Counted from the first letter of the stretch, positions 50,508 through 62,352 are shown. The stretch: 64,000 nt of DNA from Gammaproteobacteria bacterium (GCA_016874055.1 VGVG01000003.1:1-64000); one strand, 5' to 3'. Translations and numbers: made by a program. The notes: generated from the sequence alone by a model not told the origin.

Positions 50508-52939
50508 GGGTCAGGATTCCGGAGCGTGCTTGAGCGAAGTGCGTGAATGACCCGATCGTTTTGATCCGGCGCGCCGATCGTGATGCGCACGGCGTTGCCG
50601 AGCGCTCCACGACCTGTAAAGTCACGAACAAGGATTCCGATATCCGATAAGCGACGCAATAGTGCGACGGAATTATTACTTTCCACCAGCACGAAGTTAC
50701 TATCGCTACGGTGAATCTTAGTGATGAGCGGCGACAACGCAAGCTTTTGTACTACGCGCTGCCTCTCTGCCAACGTTAGGCTGATACGGGATCGAACCAC
50801 AGCTGTAGCCGCTGGAGCTAGAACTCGAAGTGCTTCGTCGATACTGGTGCTGCTCAAAGCGTATGGCGGAACGATCTTTCGTAAAAGAGATATCATAACG
50901 GGCGCCGCAATTACGGCGCCGATACGCGCGCCAGCAAGTCCATACGCTTTAGACAGCGTCCGTAGCACAACGAGCTGCGGAAATTCAGCGAGGCGCTTCG
51001 TCCATGAGGGCGCTTCGGAATATTCGGCATAGGCCTCATCGATGACGACTATGCATCGATCTCGCGTCCGTTCGAGAAGGGACTCGATGGCCAACGGGTC
51101 AAGCAAATTACCAGTCGGATTATTAGGGGAGCAAAGCCACAGAATCTTGGCTCCTGCATCAATAAACTGTTCAATCTTAGGAACATCGAGCTCAAATTCT
51201 GATGTAAGGGGCGCTTGTGCGATACGCGTATCTTGAGTTGAAGCGGCAACGGTATACATTCCGAAGGTCGGCGGACACACGATGACCGTATCGCGCCCTG
51301 GCGTGCAGAGCACGCGCGTAAGCAGATCGATCCCTTCGTCACTACCGCGACTCGCCAGGATATTTGAGGCGTCTACGCCGTATGCCGTGGCAAGCGCCTT
51401 AAGCAAAGCGGACGGCTGAGGTTCGGGATATCTATTGAGCGCGAGGCGCTCGCCATCGATATCGATTGGTGGCGGCCACGGCGATTCGTTGGCGTGGAGT
51501 CGCTCAAATCGCGCGTCCCATTGCGCATGCTCGTAGGCGCGGAGGTCACGGATACACGGCCGAGCGAGCGCGAGGATCGGAGTATCAGACGTTGGCCAGG
51601 CAGCAGGCGACGGGCCATTTGCATGGCCAGTCGTGCGTCCCAAGGTTTCGAGTCGCAGATCGACGGCAAGCGCGTGCGCATCGAGGCTTTCGACACGCGC
51701 CAATGTGGCAGCCGCAGGTCCCAGATTTCTGAGACCGTCCGGCGTGAGTTCTTGAACGGTGATCCGTCGTTGAAAATCACTTATAGATAATCCGCTGTAG
51801 GCGCGTGCGTAGCCGTAGGTCGGTAGGACGTGATTGGTTCCCGAGCAGTAATCCCCCATGGGCTCCGGGCTCCAAGAACCAAGAAATACAGAGCCTGCCG
51901 CACGAACCTGATCCAACACTTTACGCGGCTCACGAACCTGGAGAATGAGGTGCTCAGGTGCGTAATCGTTAGAAATCCGGAGGGCTTCTTCAAGATTGGC
52001 GCAGATGAGTATTCGGCTCCGACAAAGAGACTGATCGAGAATATAGCCGCGAGAAAGCGTCCGACGAAACTCGAGAGCCTTCTGGCGAACTTGCTCTGCG
52101 AGCTCACTGGAAGTCGCCAACAAAATGGCTTGGGATAACGGGTCGTGCTCCGCTTGGGCGAGTAGATCCGCGGCAATAAAAGCTGCGTTGGATGTGTCGT
52201 CCGCGATGACCAGTACTTCGGAGGGGCCCGCAGGTAAATCAAAGGCGGCGCCTGCCGGATCTTGCGCAACCAATTGCTTGGCGGCCGTGACCCACGCTGA
52301 GCCGGGTCCGAATATCTTGTCGACCTTCGGAATAGTTGAAGTGCCGTAAGCCATGGCCGCGATGGCTTGAGCACCGCCGATGGCAAAGATTTCGTCGATG
52401 CCACAGAGCCTGGCGGTCGTGAGGATCACAGGGTCGATCCGACCAAACCGAGTGCCGGGGGAACACATGACGCGACGGGTACACCCTGCGAGGCTTGCGG
52501 GGATCGCAGACATGATGAGCGCCGAAGGCAACGGTGCACTGCCTCCAGGCACATAAAGGCCTACCGCATCAATGGGCCGGTAGATCCGCTCGCAGTGGAC
52601 TCCTGGGGAGGTCTCGATGCTCAGCGCTGGCCCGAGCTGAGCGCTGTGAAAGCGACGAACATTGTCGATCGCACGCCGTAACGCCGCGACCACCTCGTCG
52701 CCGACTTTTTCCACTGCCTCGTCGACTTCGGAGGTGGGTACCTTGAGGTTGACAGGGGTACCGCCGTCGAATCGTTGTGCGTAATCGAGTAGCGCTACAT
52801 CACCTTCAGTGCGAACGCGGGCGATGGTTTCGCGAACGAGTGCCACGAGCTCGTCTCGCTTCTCAGCGCTCGGACGGGATAAAGCGTCACGACGCGCTTT
52901 TTCGTCGAGACCCGAATAGTCGATGATCGGCAACATCAT
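50504..52939 (-). CDS. hisDC: Fused histidinol dehydrogenase (HisD) - histidinol-phosphate aminotransferase (HisC)
   Basis: Single ORF: HisD PIIDYSGLDEKAR...GPSEVLVIADD...YDYAPEHL-type region, then HisC LHANESPWPPP, SPNNPTGNLLD, RTLSKAYGLAGARIG. ATG at 52939 abuts the hisG stop. Confidence 0.93.
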   Translation of the reverse strand: MMLPIIDYSGLDEKARRDALSRPSAEKRDELVALVRETIARVRTEGDVALLDYAQRFDGGTPVNLKVPTSEVDEAVEKVGDEVVAALRRAIDNVRRFHSAQLGPALSIETSPGVHCERIYRPIDAVGLYVPGGSAPLPSALIMSAIPASLAGCTRRVMCSPGTRFGRIDPVILTTARLCGIDEIFAIGGAQAIAAMAYGTSTIPKVDKIFGPGSAWVTAAKQLVAQDPAGAAFDLPAGPSEVLVIADDTSNAAFIAADLLAQAEHDPLSQAILLATSSELAEQVRQKALEFRRTLSRGYILDQSLCRSRILICANLEEALRISNDYAPEHLILQVREPRKVLDQVRAAGSVFLGSWSPEPMGDYCSGTNHVLPTYGYARAYSGLSISDFQRRITVQELTPDGLRNLGPAAATLARVESLDAHALAVDLRLETLGRTTGHANGPSPAAWPTSDTPILALARPCIRDLRAYEHAQWDARFERLHANESPWPPPIDIDGERLALNRYPEPQPSALLKALATAYGVDASNILASRGSDEGIDLLTRVLCTPGRDTVIVCPPTFGMYTVAASTQDTRIAQAPLTSEFELDVPKIEQFIDAGAKILWLCSPNNPTGNLLDPLAIESLLERTRDRCIVVIDEAYAEYSEAPSWTKRLAEFPQLVVLRTLSKAYGLAGARIGAVIAAPVMISLLRKIVPPYALSSTSIDEALRVLAPAATAVVRSRISLTLAERQRVVQKLALSPLITKIHRSDSNFVLVESNNSVALLRRLSDIGILVRDFTGRGALGNAVRITIGAPDQNDRVIHALRSSTLRNPDP

Positions 52940-53841
52940 GCAAGCATCTTTTCGACGGGGAGTACGAGTAGCGAGCTTGCACCGACCGCTTTGAGCGCCT
53001 CGAGAGTTTCCCAGAATACGTTCTCTCGGCACACTGCGTGGATAGCTACTTTGTCGGTGCTACCTTCGAGCGGCATGATGGTCGGGGACTCGCTTCCCGG
53101 CAGAAGAGAACAGATCGCCGGCAGCGCAGAGCGTGGGGCGTGCAGCATGATGTATTTGCTTTCGCGAACCTGTTGCACACCGTCGATACGCATGAGCAGT
53201 CGATCGACCCAGTCGGACTTTTCTTTGGGTAGATTAACGGGCGTGCGCACGAGCACTGCGTGACTCTCGAGAACGACCTCGACTTCGCGAAGCCGATTTG
53301 CCTCGAGTGTTGAGCCTGTCGATACTAAATCACAGATCGCGTCGGCTCTGCCAAGCCGAGGGGCAATCTCGACCGCTCCTGATAACGTGACGATGTCTGC
53401 GCGAATCTTTCGATCTGCCAGCCATTTGGCGAGGGCGAAAGGGTAGGTCGTCGCAATGCGACGACCTGCTAGCGAGGAGCAGCCGCACCACTCAAACTCC
53501 TCGGGTACGGCGACGGAGAGTCGGCATCGGCCAAAATCGAGGGATCGAAGGACTTCGAAGCGAGATGCATATCCACGCGCGGCGAGTTCCAGCCGTTTTT
53601 CTTCGACGACATTGAGACCCACGAGACCAAGGTCGCAGATGTCCTCCTCGACCAGATCGGGGATGTCGTCATCACGAACGAAAAGAAGATCGAGCGGCAT
53701 ATTTTCGCCAAAACCTAACAGCTGATCTTTGGCTCGCGAAAACTTAAGACCGCAACGTGCGAGAAGGTCGGTGGACAACTCGGTCAACCGTCCAGACTTT
53801 TGAATCGCGAGCTTGAGGCGCTTGGGTTTATCCATGGTCAT
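52936..53841 (-). CDS. hisG: ATP phosphoribosyltransferase, long form
   Basis: LKLAIQKSGRLTELSTDLL, DLGLVGLNVVEEK, ATTYPFALAKWLADRKI, DLVSTGSTLEANRL; C-terminal regulatory domain. Confidence 0.97.
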   Translation of the reverse strand: MTMDKPKRLKLAIQKSGRLTELSTDLLARCGLKFSRAKDQLLGFGENMPLDLLFVRDDDIPDLVEEDICDLGLVGLNVVEEKRLELAARGYASRFEVLRSLDFGRCRLSVAVPEEFEWCGCSSLAGRRIATTYPFALAKWLADRKIRADIVTLSGAVEIAPRLGRADAICDLVSTGSTLEANRLREVEVVLESHAVLVRTPVNLPKEKSDWVDRLLMRIDGVQQVRESKYIMLHAPRSALPAICSLLPGSESPTIMPLEGSTDKVAIHAVCRENVFWETLEALKAVGASSLLVLPVEKMLA

Positions 53842-53845
53842 GCTC

Positions 53846-54178
53846 TCAACGACTCGGTGAGCCGACCGACTTGCCATTGGCGACGCGCCGAGCGGCAATG
53901 TCGTAGCCACCATTCCCCGCGCCAACGTATCGGGCGACGCGAGTAATGGTCGTCACACTTACGCCGGTTTGCTTGTGAATCTCGCGATAGGGAAGCCCTC
54001 GTTCGAGCCACTTGACCACCGCCCAACGATCGGACATCGCCTGGAGTTCCGTCGGAGTACACAGGTCCCGGAAGAAGGCTCGACATTCGTCGACGGAGCG
54101 CAGGGTCAGGATGGCTTGATAAAGGTTTCGCTCCGCCCTGGCTTGCTGACGCGGGGATTGTCGGAGGTGAGTTTTCAT
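53846..54178 (-). CDS. TrpR/YerC-YecD family DNA-binding regulator
   Basis: FFRDLCTPTELQAMSDRWAVVKWLERGLPYREIHKQTGVSVTTITRVARYVGAGNGGY is the TrpR-superfamily HTH; 4 nt upstream of hisG. Confidence 0.9.
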   Translation of the reverse strand: MKTHLRQSPRQQARAERNLYQAILTLRSVDECRAFFRDLCTPTELQAMSDRWAVVKWLERGLPYREIHKQTGVSVTTITRVARYVGAGNGGYDIAARRVANGKSVGSPSR

Positions 54179-54200
54179 GTCGGATCCGGCTCAATAACTG

Positions 54201-54232
54201 TTATAATGTTTTAATACGTTAAAACATTGTAA
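54201..54232. promoter_or_regulatory. 14-4-14 bp inverted repeat, putative operator of the TrpR-like regulator/his operon
   Basis: TTATAATGTTTTAA-TACG-TTAAAACATTGTAA; arms complementary except one position; inner 10 bp perfect; contains TATAAT. Confidence 0.8.
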
Positions 54233-54252
54233 TGCCCAGGGCAAGCCTGGCG

Positions 54253-54282
54253 TTGACTAGAGTAGGGGCCCGAGCGTACACT
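54253..54282 (+). promoter_or_regulatory. Putative sigma70 promoter for metX-metB
   Basis: TTGACT (54253-54258), 18-nt spacer, TACACT (54277-54282), immediately before the riboswitch. Confidence 0.55.
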
Positions 54283-54288
54283 CCTTCA

Positions 54289-54408
54289 GTCCATCGAGAC
54301 CGGCTGAGGGAAAGGCCCAACGACGCCGGGGCAACCGCCAGAGCCTGCCAGCTCTGGGCAAGGTGCCAACTCCGCGCGGCTCCGGAAATGGGGCGGGCGT
54401 CAGATGAA
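54289..54408 (+). ncRNA. SAM-I (S-box)-type riboswitch upstream of metX
   Basis: CATCGAGACCGGCTGAGGGAAAGGCCCAACGACGCCGGGGCAACCGCC...AAGGTGCCAACTCCGCGCGG...GTCAGATG matches the S-box core (GAGGGA-GGCCC-ACG-GCAACC-GGTGCCAA-TCC-AGATG). Confidence 0.88.
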
Positions 54409-54424
54409 CGACGTTGAGGCACGC

Positions 54425-55435
54425 ATGAGTCCTGTTACCGATCAAAAATCCGATGCTTCATCTCCTCGTGAAGGCGTTCTCGAACTCGCCGGTCCGTTTC
54501 CACTCCGCCATGGCAGTATCCTCGAGGGGTTTCGTGTTGGTTGGCGGCTGGTCGGAGATGCATCCGCACCCACACTGGTTGCGCTTGGGGGCATTTCCGC
54601 GCACCGACACGTAATGACCGATTCCAAAGATTCCACCCGTGCAGGCTGGTGGTCGGAAGTCGTGGGTTCTGGTTTGGCCTTACCGTCCGAAAAGTACCGG
54701 ATTTTATCCTTCGACTATCTCGGCGGAAGTGGAGAGACCACGGGACCTAAGAATGGGCAGGGGTTTCCGTCCATCTCCACGTACGATCAAGCGGAAGTTC
54801 TGTTGCGCGTGATGGATCACCTCGGCATCCATTCTTTGGCCACGATCGTCGGCGCTTCTTACGGTGGCATGGTGGCGTTGGCGTTTGCGGAGCGTTACCA
54901 GAAACGAGTTAATAAGCTCGTCATCATGAGCGCAGCGGACCGGACGAGTCCGATGTCTACGGCGTGGCGCAGTATCCAACGCCGCGTGGTGCGATTCGGA
55001 ATCGAGACGGGTCATCCACAAAGTGGCCTTGAGCTTGCCCGGGCGCTCGCCATGACAACTTATCGCAGTGCCGAGGAGTTCGCCGCGCGATTTTCGGCTC
55101 CGCCGCGACAATCCGACGATGGCTTCGTGTTCCCGGTCGAGGACTATCTAATCGCTCGCGGGTCTGACTACGCACAGCGTTATCAACCGGACTCGTTTCT
55201 GACGCTTTCGGAGTCCATCGATCTTCACGATGTCGACGTCAGTCGTATTGGAATTCCCGTGGCGGTCATCGCCGTGCGGGAGGACCGGCTCGTCCCCATC
55301 GAGGATATTCGCGCCATGTGCTCCAAACTACCTAACGTACGCCTTCATGAAATATCGTCGCTCTTCGGGCACGATGCGTTTCTGAAGGAAACAAAAAAAC
55401 TATCGGACCTCTTTTCAATCGAGTTGCCATCATGA
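54425..55435 (+). CDS. metX: Homoserine O-succinyl/acetyltransferase MetX
   Basis: LVALGGISAHRHV, ILSFDYLGGSGETTGP, ATIVGASYGGMVALAFAERYQ; C-terminal LFGHDAFLKE. Confidence 0.93.
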   Translation: MSPVTDQKSDASSPREGVLELAGPFPLRHGSILEGFRVGWRLVGDASAPTLVALGGISAHRHVMTDSKDSTRAGWWSEVVGSGLALPSEKYRILSFDYLGGSGETTGPKNGQGFPSISTYDQAEVLLRVMDHLGIHSLATIVGASYGGMVALAFAERYQKRVNKLVIMSAADRTSPMSTAWRSIQRRVVRFGIETGHPQSGLELARALAMTTYRSAEEFAARFSAPPRQSDDGFVFPVEDYLIARGSDYAQRYQPDSFLTLSESIDLHDVDVSRIGIPVAVIAVREDRLVPIEDIRAMCSKLPNVRLHEISSLFGHDAFLKETKKLSDLFSIELPS

Positions 55436-56595
55436 CGAAGAAAAATGATCCCCGTACCGAGGCCGTCCGAGCGGGTCTCGAGAGTGACGCTGCAACGGGG
55501 GCAGTCATTCCGCCCATTCATCTGAGTTCCACGTACGCGCTCCCGCGTTTCGGCGTGAAGGGGCGCTACGACTATTCTCGCTCGGGTAACCCGACGCGCG
55601 ATCTTTTGGCCGATGCCCTCAATCGTCTCGAAGGAGGGCAAGGAACGGTGGTGACCGGCTCAGGGATGGGTGCGATCGCCCTAGTGGGGCAGGTGCTCCC
55701 GCGCGACGCTCGAATCGTCGTGCCGCACGACTGCTACGGCGGAACGTTTCGTCTCTTCTCTGCTTGGAAAAGGCGAGGGGATTTCTCCGTTGATTTCGTC
55801 AACTTTAGCGATCCAGCGGCGCTGGGTGCCGCGCTTTCGCAGCCCGTTGCCCTGTGTTGGATCGAGACACCGAGTAATCCCTTGCTACGAATCACGGACA
55901 TTGAAGCGGTCGCCGCGGCCGCTCACAAAGTCGGGGCACTCGTCGCAGTCGACAACACCTTCCTGTCGCCAGCGCTGCAAAACCCGCTGCAGTTGGGCGC
56001 CGACATTGTCGTTAACTCTACGACGAAATACATCAACGGCCATAGCGATGTAGTCGGTGGTGTTGTCATCGCGGCGCACACTGCGTTGGCCGAGCAGCTG
56101 GCGTGGTGGGCCAATGCGCTCGGGATGACCGGATCTGCATTCGACAGTTTTTTAACGTTGCGTGGGCTGCGCACGTTACACGCACGGATTGCGCTGCATG
56201 ACTCGAATGCCATGGCCCTGGCAGGGTGGCTGTCCGGACAGAGCGGCATTCGCAGGGTGTACTACCCTGGGCTTGCCTCTCATCCAGGGCACGACATCGC
56301 CCGAAAGCAACAAAAAGGGTTTGGCTCGATTTTCTCTCTGGAGCTCGACGGCGGTTCGGCGGCCGTTGAGCGTTTCGTCTCGGCGCTTAAGTTGTTTTCG
56401 CTCGCCGAATCGCTCGGAGGCGTCGAAAGTCTGATCGCTCACCCTGCAACCATGACTCATGCTGCGATGGAACCGGAAGCTCGAGCCGCTGCCGGACTCG
56501 TCGACGGATTGCTCCGACTGTCGGTCGGTATAGAGGCTGAAGCCGATCTTCGAGACGATCTCGAGCAAGGCCTCCAGGCAATTCGTCGACCGTAA
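55432..56595 (+). CDS. metB: Cystathionine gamma-synthase / O-succinylhomoserine (thiol)-lyase
   Basis: YDYSRSGNPTRDLLADALNRLEGG, VVNSTTKYINGHSDVVGGVV; overlaps metX stop. Confidence 0.95.
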   Translation: MTKKNDPRTEAVRAGLESDAATGAVIPPIHLSSTYALPRFGVKGRYDYSRSGNPTRDLLADALNRLEGGQGTVVTGSGMGAIALVGQVLPRDARIVVPHDCYGGTFRLFSAWKRRGDFSVDFVNFSDPAALGAALSQPVALCWIETPSNPLLRITDIEAVAAAAHKVGALVAVDNTFLSPALQNPLQLGADIVVNSTTKYINGHSDVVGGVVIAAHTALAEQLAWWANALGMTGSAFDSFLTLRGLRTLHARIALHDSNAMALAGWLSGQSGIRRVYYPGLASHPGHDIARKQQKGFGSIFSLELDGGSAAVERFVSALKLFSLAESLGGVESLIAHPATMTHAAMEPEARAAAGLVDGLLRLSVGIEAEADLRDDLEQGLQAIRRP

Positions 56596-56609
56596 ATCGC
56601 TGACAGACG

Positions 56610-57665
56610 TTAAAGCGCGCCGAGAACCGCATCACCCATGCTACGGGTGGACAGTGCAGCGGCTCCTTGCGAGGCGATATCGGCCGTCCTCGCGCCGCCG
56701 TCCAAAGCTTGGGTGACCGCGGACTCAATGGCCTTCGCCTCGGTCTCAAGGTCAAGCGAATAACGAAGCAACAACGCGGCACTCAAAATCGTACCGCAAG
56801 GGTTTGCGATACCGCGTCCGGCGATATCGGGCGCCGACCCATGAATAGGCTCGTACAGGCCTCTGCGCTGATCGCCGAGCGCAGCTGAGGGTAGTACGCC
56901 GAGAGACCCAGCGAGCATCGCGGCCTCATCGGTCAGAATGTCACCAAACAAATTCTCCGTGAGAATTACATCGAAATCTTTGGGGTTTCGGATGAGATGC
57001 ATCGCGGCCGCATCGACAAACATATGCTCGATCGAGACCCCTGGGAATTCTTCATAAATCACCCGCTCGCTCACGGTCCGCCATAAGCGCGAGGTTTCGA
57101 GGACATTCGATTTATCGACTTGAGTGATACGGCTGCGACGGCTCTTTGCGAGTCGTCCGGCCACCCGCGTTATGCGCTCAATTTCCTTGACCGAATACGC
57201 ACACTCATCGACGGCGCGATCGTCCTGCTTTGATTTTTTCCCGAAATATATTCCACCCGTCAGTTCGCGAACGAAGAGAAGGTCAACGCCCTCTAGATAT
57301 TCGGGTTTGATCGGCGAGGCGTTGATCAACGAAGGCTGTACGGCCACGGGTCTCAGATTGGCGTAGACGCCAAGCTCTGATCTCAGTTGCAGCAGCGCCG
57401 TCTCGGGGCGTACGGGGTCCGTGAGACCCCACTTGGGACCGCCGATCGCACCCAGTAATACACCGTTGGCGGCGAGGCAGCCACTTAAAGTGCGAGCAGG
57501 CAGTCCGTCGTTGAATTCATCGACAGCGACACCACCGAAGGGCAGCTCATCGAGGGTGAAGTCGTGGTTGTACCGCTTGGCGACGGCACGCAGCACCCGA
57601 ACGGCCTCAGCCGTGACCTCAGGTCCGATACCGTCGCCTGCGAGTACCGCGATACGCGCTTTCAT
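56610..57665 (-). CDS. leuB: 3-isopropylmalate dehydrogenase
   Basis: [71 protein letters not shown]. Confidence 0.98.
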   Translation of the reverse strand: MKARIAVLAGDGIGPEVTAEAVRVLRAVAKRYNHDFTLDELPFGGVAVDEFNDGLPARTLSGCLAANGVLLGAIGGPKWGLTDPVRPETALLQLRSELGVYANLRPVAVQPSLINASPIKPEYLEGVDLLFVRELTGGIYFGKKSKQDDRAVDECAYSVKEIERITRVAGRLAKSRRSRITQVDKSNVLETSRLWRTVSERVIYEEFPGVSIEHMFVDAAAMHLIRNPKDFDVILTENLFGDILTDEAAMLAGSLGVLPSAALGDQRRGLYEPIHGSAPDIAGRGIANPCGTILSAALLLRYSLDLETEAKAIESAVTQALDGGARTADIASQGAAALSTRSMGDAVLGAL

Positions 57666-58240
57666 AGACCATCTCGCGACTCGTAGGCTCGGATTTCAGA
57701 ATCTTTGGACAGAAGAAACCCGAGTTCGTCGACGCCGCTCATCAAGCAGTAGCGGGCGAACGCATCGATAGGGAAAGCGACGGGCGGACGATCGGCAATC
57801 TTTAGACTTGATGAAGCAAGGTCGACCTCGATTTCAGCGCCCGGGTGCGCGATTAGCCAAGCGTGTGTCGCCTCATCGATAACAACCGGTAGCAGTCCAT
57901 TTTTCAAAGAATTATTTTTAAAGATGTCGGCGATTTCAGTGCTAACGACCGCCTGAAAACCGTAGTCCACCAGGGCCCAGGGAGCGTGTTCGCGCGAAGA
58001 GCCGCAGCCGACGTTCCGACCAGCTACCAGAATACGACAGCCGTCGGCTTCAGATTTGTTGAGAATGAAATCGGGACGCGGTTTTCCGTCGGCATCGTAG
58101 CGCCAATCGGCGAACAAGGCCTTACCCAGGCCTAACTTTGACGTGGTAGTTAAGAATCGAGCGGGGACGATCTGGTCCGTATCGATGTTGGTCGACGGCA
58201 TGACCACCGTCCGCGAGCGAATGTTATTGATCGGCTTCAT
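57662..58240 (-). CDS. leuD: 3-isopropylmalate dehydratase small subunit
   Basis: [42 protein letters not shown]. Confidence 0.96.
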   Translation of the reverse strand: MKPINNIRSRTVVMPSTNIDTDQIVPARFLTTTSKLGLGKALFADWRYDADGKPRPDFILNKSEADGCRILVAGRNVGCGSSREHAPWALVDYGFQAVVSTEIADIFKNNSLKNGLLPVVIDEATHAWLIAHPGAEIEVDLASSSLKIADRPPVAFPIDAFARYCLMSGVDELGFLLSKDSEIRAYESRDGL

Positions 58241-58265
58241 GTTAATTTCGCAGGATAGCGATTTC

Positions 58266-59675
<1,410 letters not shown>

Positions 59676-59702
59676 CAGGTTCTGTTCTTTGGTAAGTTTC
59701 CG

Positions 59703-61238
59703 TCAGGCTAACTGAGCGCGCTGCGATTGCTCGATACGGTTGATGACCTCGAGGAAGGCGCGGGTCGCAGACTCGACGATATCGGTGGTCGCGCTTGCGC
59801 CTCGATAACTCCGTCCGTTGTAGTTTACGTACACAACAGCCTCACCTTGCGCATCTTCGCCCTCCGTCAAACTGCGAAGCTCAAACTTTTGCAGCGCGGG
59901 ACGGAGCCCCGTCGCATCTTCGATCGCTTTGAACGCAGCGTCTACCGGGCCATCGCCACTCGCGCTGCGCTCGAGCTTCGCGCCATCGACGTGAAGGAGG
60001 GTAATTGTAGCCGCACCGCCACCATCTACTTCAGAGCGCGTGCGTAGCGCAACAAGAGCCCACGGACCCGAGTTCGTTCCCTCGGAGCGCAACACGAGCG
60101 CCTCGATATCCCCATCGAAAAGTTCTTTCTTCTTGTCAGCGAGTGCTTTGAATTCCTTAAAGACGCGCTCGAACTCGATCTCTTCGAGCTCGAATCCGAG
60201 TTCCTTCACCCGCTCGCGCAGAGCGTGTCGTCCGCTGTGCTTTCCGAGCACCAAGCTCGAGCGCGCGAGACCGACGTCTTGAGGCCGCATGATTTCGTAG
60301 GTGCTCGCATGCTTTAACATGCCGTGCTGGTGAATGCCGGACTCGTGGGCGAACGCATTCTCGCCTACGACGGCCTTATTTCGCGGGATCGGCATGCCTG
60401 TGATGCTCGCCACCAACCGTGAGGTTGGATAGAGACGCTGCGAGTTAATGTTTGTTCGAGCGCTAAAGAAGGTTTCACGCGTCTGCAACGCCATGACGAC
60501 CTCCTCGAGCGAGCAGTTACCCGCACGTTCGCCGATGCCGTTGATGGTGCACTCTATCTGCCGCGCACCCGCGACGACGGCCGTCAAGCTATTTGCCACC
60601 GCCATACCTAGGTCGTCGTGGCAATGCACTGACAGTCGCGCCTTATCGATATTGGGCACGTTTTTGCGGAGGTAGCCGAACAACTCCGCAAATTCATGGG
60701 GCACCGTGTAGCCGACGGTATCAGGGATGTTTACGGTCGTTGCGCCCGCATCGATGACTGCCTCGACCACCTGAGCCAAGAACTCAACTTCAGTGCGTGA
60801 TGCATCCTCAGGCGAGAACTCAACGTCATCCCAAAACTCGCGGGCGATCCTCACACCCTCGACGGCCCGACAAATGATTTCGTCTTTGGCCATATTTAGT
60901 TTGAGTTCTCGGTGAATGGCGCTCGTCGCTAGGAAGACGTGAATACGGCGGCGCTTTGCGGGGGCGAGTGCTGAAGCCACCTTTTCAATATCGTCGCGAT
61001 CGCAACGCGCGAGTCCGCAGATAATCGGCCCACGAACTTCACGGGCAACGGCATTGACCGCTTCCCAATCGCCTTGCGATGCAGCAGGAAACCCCGCCTC
61101 GATGATGTCGACACCGAGCTCGGCTAGCGCCTTTGCGACTCGCAGCTTCTCGGCCTGAGTCATGCTGCATCCCGGCGATTGCTCACCGTCACGCAATGTT
61201 GTGTCGAAAATCATCACCTGATCGGTATTTGAAGGCAT
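59703..61238 (-). CDS. leuA: 2-isopropylmalate synthase
   Basis: MIFDTTLRDGEQSPGCSMTQAEKL, SVHCHDDLGMAVANSL, NGIGERAGNCSLEE. Confidence 0.98.
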   Translation of the reverse strand: MPSNTDQVMIFDTTLRDGEQSPGCSMTQAEKLRVAKALAELGVDIIEAGFPAASQGDWEAVNAVAREVRGPIICGLARCDRDDIEKVASALAPAKRRRIHVFLATSAIHRELKLNMAKDEIICRAVEGVRIAREFWDDVEFSPEDASRTEVEFLAQVVEAVIDAGATTVNIPDTVGYTVPHEFAELFGYLRKNVPNIDKARLSVHCHDDLGMAVANSLTAVVAGARQIECTINGIGERAGNCSLEEVVMALQTRETFFSARTNINSQRLYPTSRLVASITGMPIPRNKAVVGENAFAHESGIHQHGMLKHASTYEIMRPQDVGLARSSLVLGKHSGRHALRERVKELGFELEEIEFERVFKEFKALADKKKELFDGDIEALVLRSEGTNSGPWALVALRTRSEVDGGGAATITLLHVDGAKLERSASGDGPVDAAFKAIEDATGLRPALQKFELRSLTEGEDAQGEAVVYVNYNGRSYRGASATTDIVESATRAFLEVINRIEQSQRAQLA

Positions 61239-61285
61239 GGCGGGACTACTCCGTTAGATTTCCGTTTTCAGTTGTTAACTTTGAG

Positions 61286-62275
61286 TTAACGACCCTGATC
61301 GAGCCACGGCATGCGGGCACGCAGGGCATAACCGACTTTCTCGATCGGTCGGTCGAGATCTTTTTTCATCATCTTGTCGTACTGTCGACGGCCGGTCAGG
61401 TTCTCGTGCACCCATTGCTTGGCAAACTTACCGTGCTGAATTTCCTTGAGAATCCTTTTCATTTCTTTTTTAGTCCGTGCGTCGACCACGCGCGGTCCTC
61501 GTGTAAGGTCACCGTACTTGGCGGTTTCAGATATAAACTTGTGCATCTTCCAAATACCGCCCTCGTGCAGCAAATCGACGATGAGCTTTAGCTCGTGCAT
61601 GCACTCGAAGTACGCTACCTCGGGCTGGTACCCGGCTTCGACAAGCGTTTCGAATCCCGTGACGACAAGCTCCGTGGCGCCGCCGCAAAGCACAGCTTGC
61701 TCGCCGAAAAGATCGGTCTCCGTCTCTTCAGCAAAAGTGGTCTTTAGCACGCCGCCTCGGGTGCCGCCGATGCCATGGGCGTAGGCAAGGGCGTTCGCAA
61801 AGCCTTTTCGAGATGGATCCTGGAATACGGCCAAAAGGCACGGGACACCACGACCTTGTTCGTACTGCCGACGCACGAGATCGCCAGGTCCTTTGGGTGC
61901 AATTAAAACGACGTCGAGGTCTTTACGCGGTTTGATTTGCTTGAAGTGGATATTGAAGCCGTGGGCAAACAACAGCATTGCGCCCTTTTTGACGTTGGGA
62001 ATGATGCTCTCGTAGAGCGCCTTCTGCGCGAGGTCCGGCGCCAGCATGGCGATGAGATCAGCGCCCTTGACGGCATCGACGGGCAACACGACAGAGAGCC
62101 CGTCCTTGCGGGCCCTCTTCCAGCTATCGCCTTTGCGCACGCCAACCACGACATCGAAGCCGCTATCTTTAAGATTCAAGGCGTGGGCGCGACCCTGGCT
62201 GCCGTAGCCGAGCACACAGATTCTCGCGCGGCGCAGAGCCTTTTTATCGACATCTTTTTGAGCAAACAGTCTCAT
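61286..62275 (-). CDS. ilvC: Ketol-acid reductoisomerase
   Basis: [70 protein letters not shown]. Confidence 0.97.
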   Translation of the reverse strand: MRLFAQKDVDKKALRRARICVLGYGSQGRAHALNLKDSGFDVVVGVRKGDSWKRARKDGLSVVLPVDAVKGADLIAMLAPDLAQKALYESIIPNVKKGAMLLFAHGFNIHFKQIKPRKDLDVVLIAPKGPGDLVRRQYEQGRGVPCLLAVFQDPSRKGFANALAYAHGIGGTRGGVLKTTFAEETETDLFGEQAVLCGGATELVVTGFETLVEAGYQPEVAYFECMHELKLIVDLLHEGGIWKMHKFISETAKYGDLTRGPRVVDARTKKEMKRILKEIQHGKFAKQWVHENLTGRRQYDKMMKKDLDRPIEKVGYALRARMPWLDQGR

Positions 62276-62318
62276 TTTTCTTCCCCTGATCCGTATCGAG
62301 GACCCAATAAAAATCGGT

Positions 62319-62352
62319 AAAAAAACCCCGCATCGGCGAAACCGGTGCGGGG
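62319..62352 (-). terminator. Rho-independent terminator/attenuator upstream of ilvC
   Basis: Minus strand CCCCGCACCGG-TTTCG-CCGATGCGGGG followed by T7; lies between the leader ORF and ilvC. Confidence 0.88.

Noticed and set aside
51781-52404. 207-aa minus ORF in another frame of hisD
   Set aside because: Out-of-frame overlap with hisD; no domain features.
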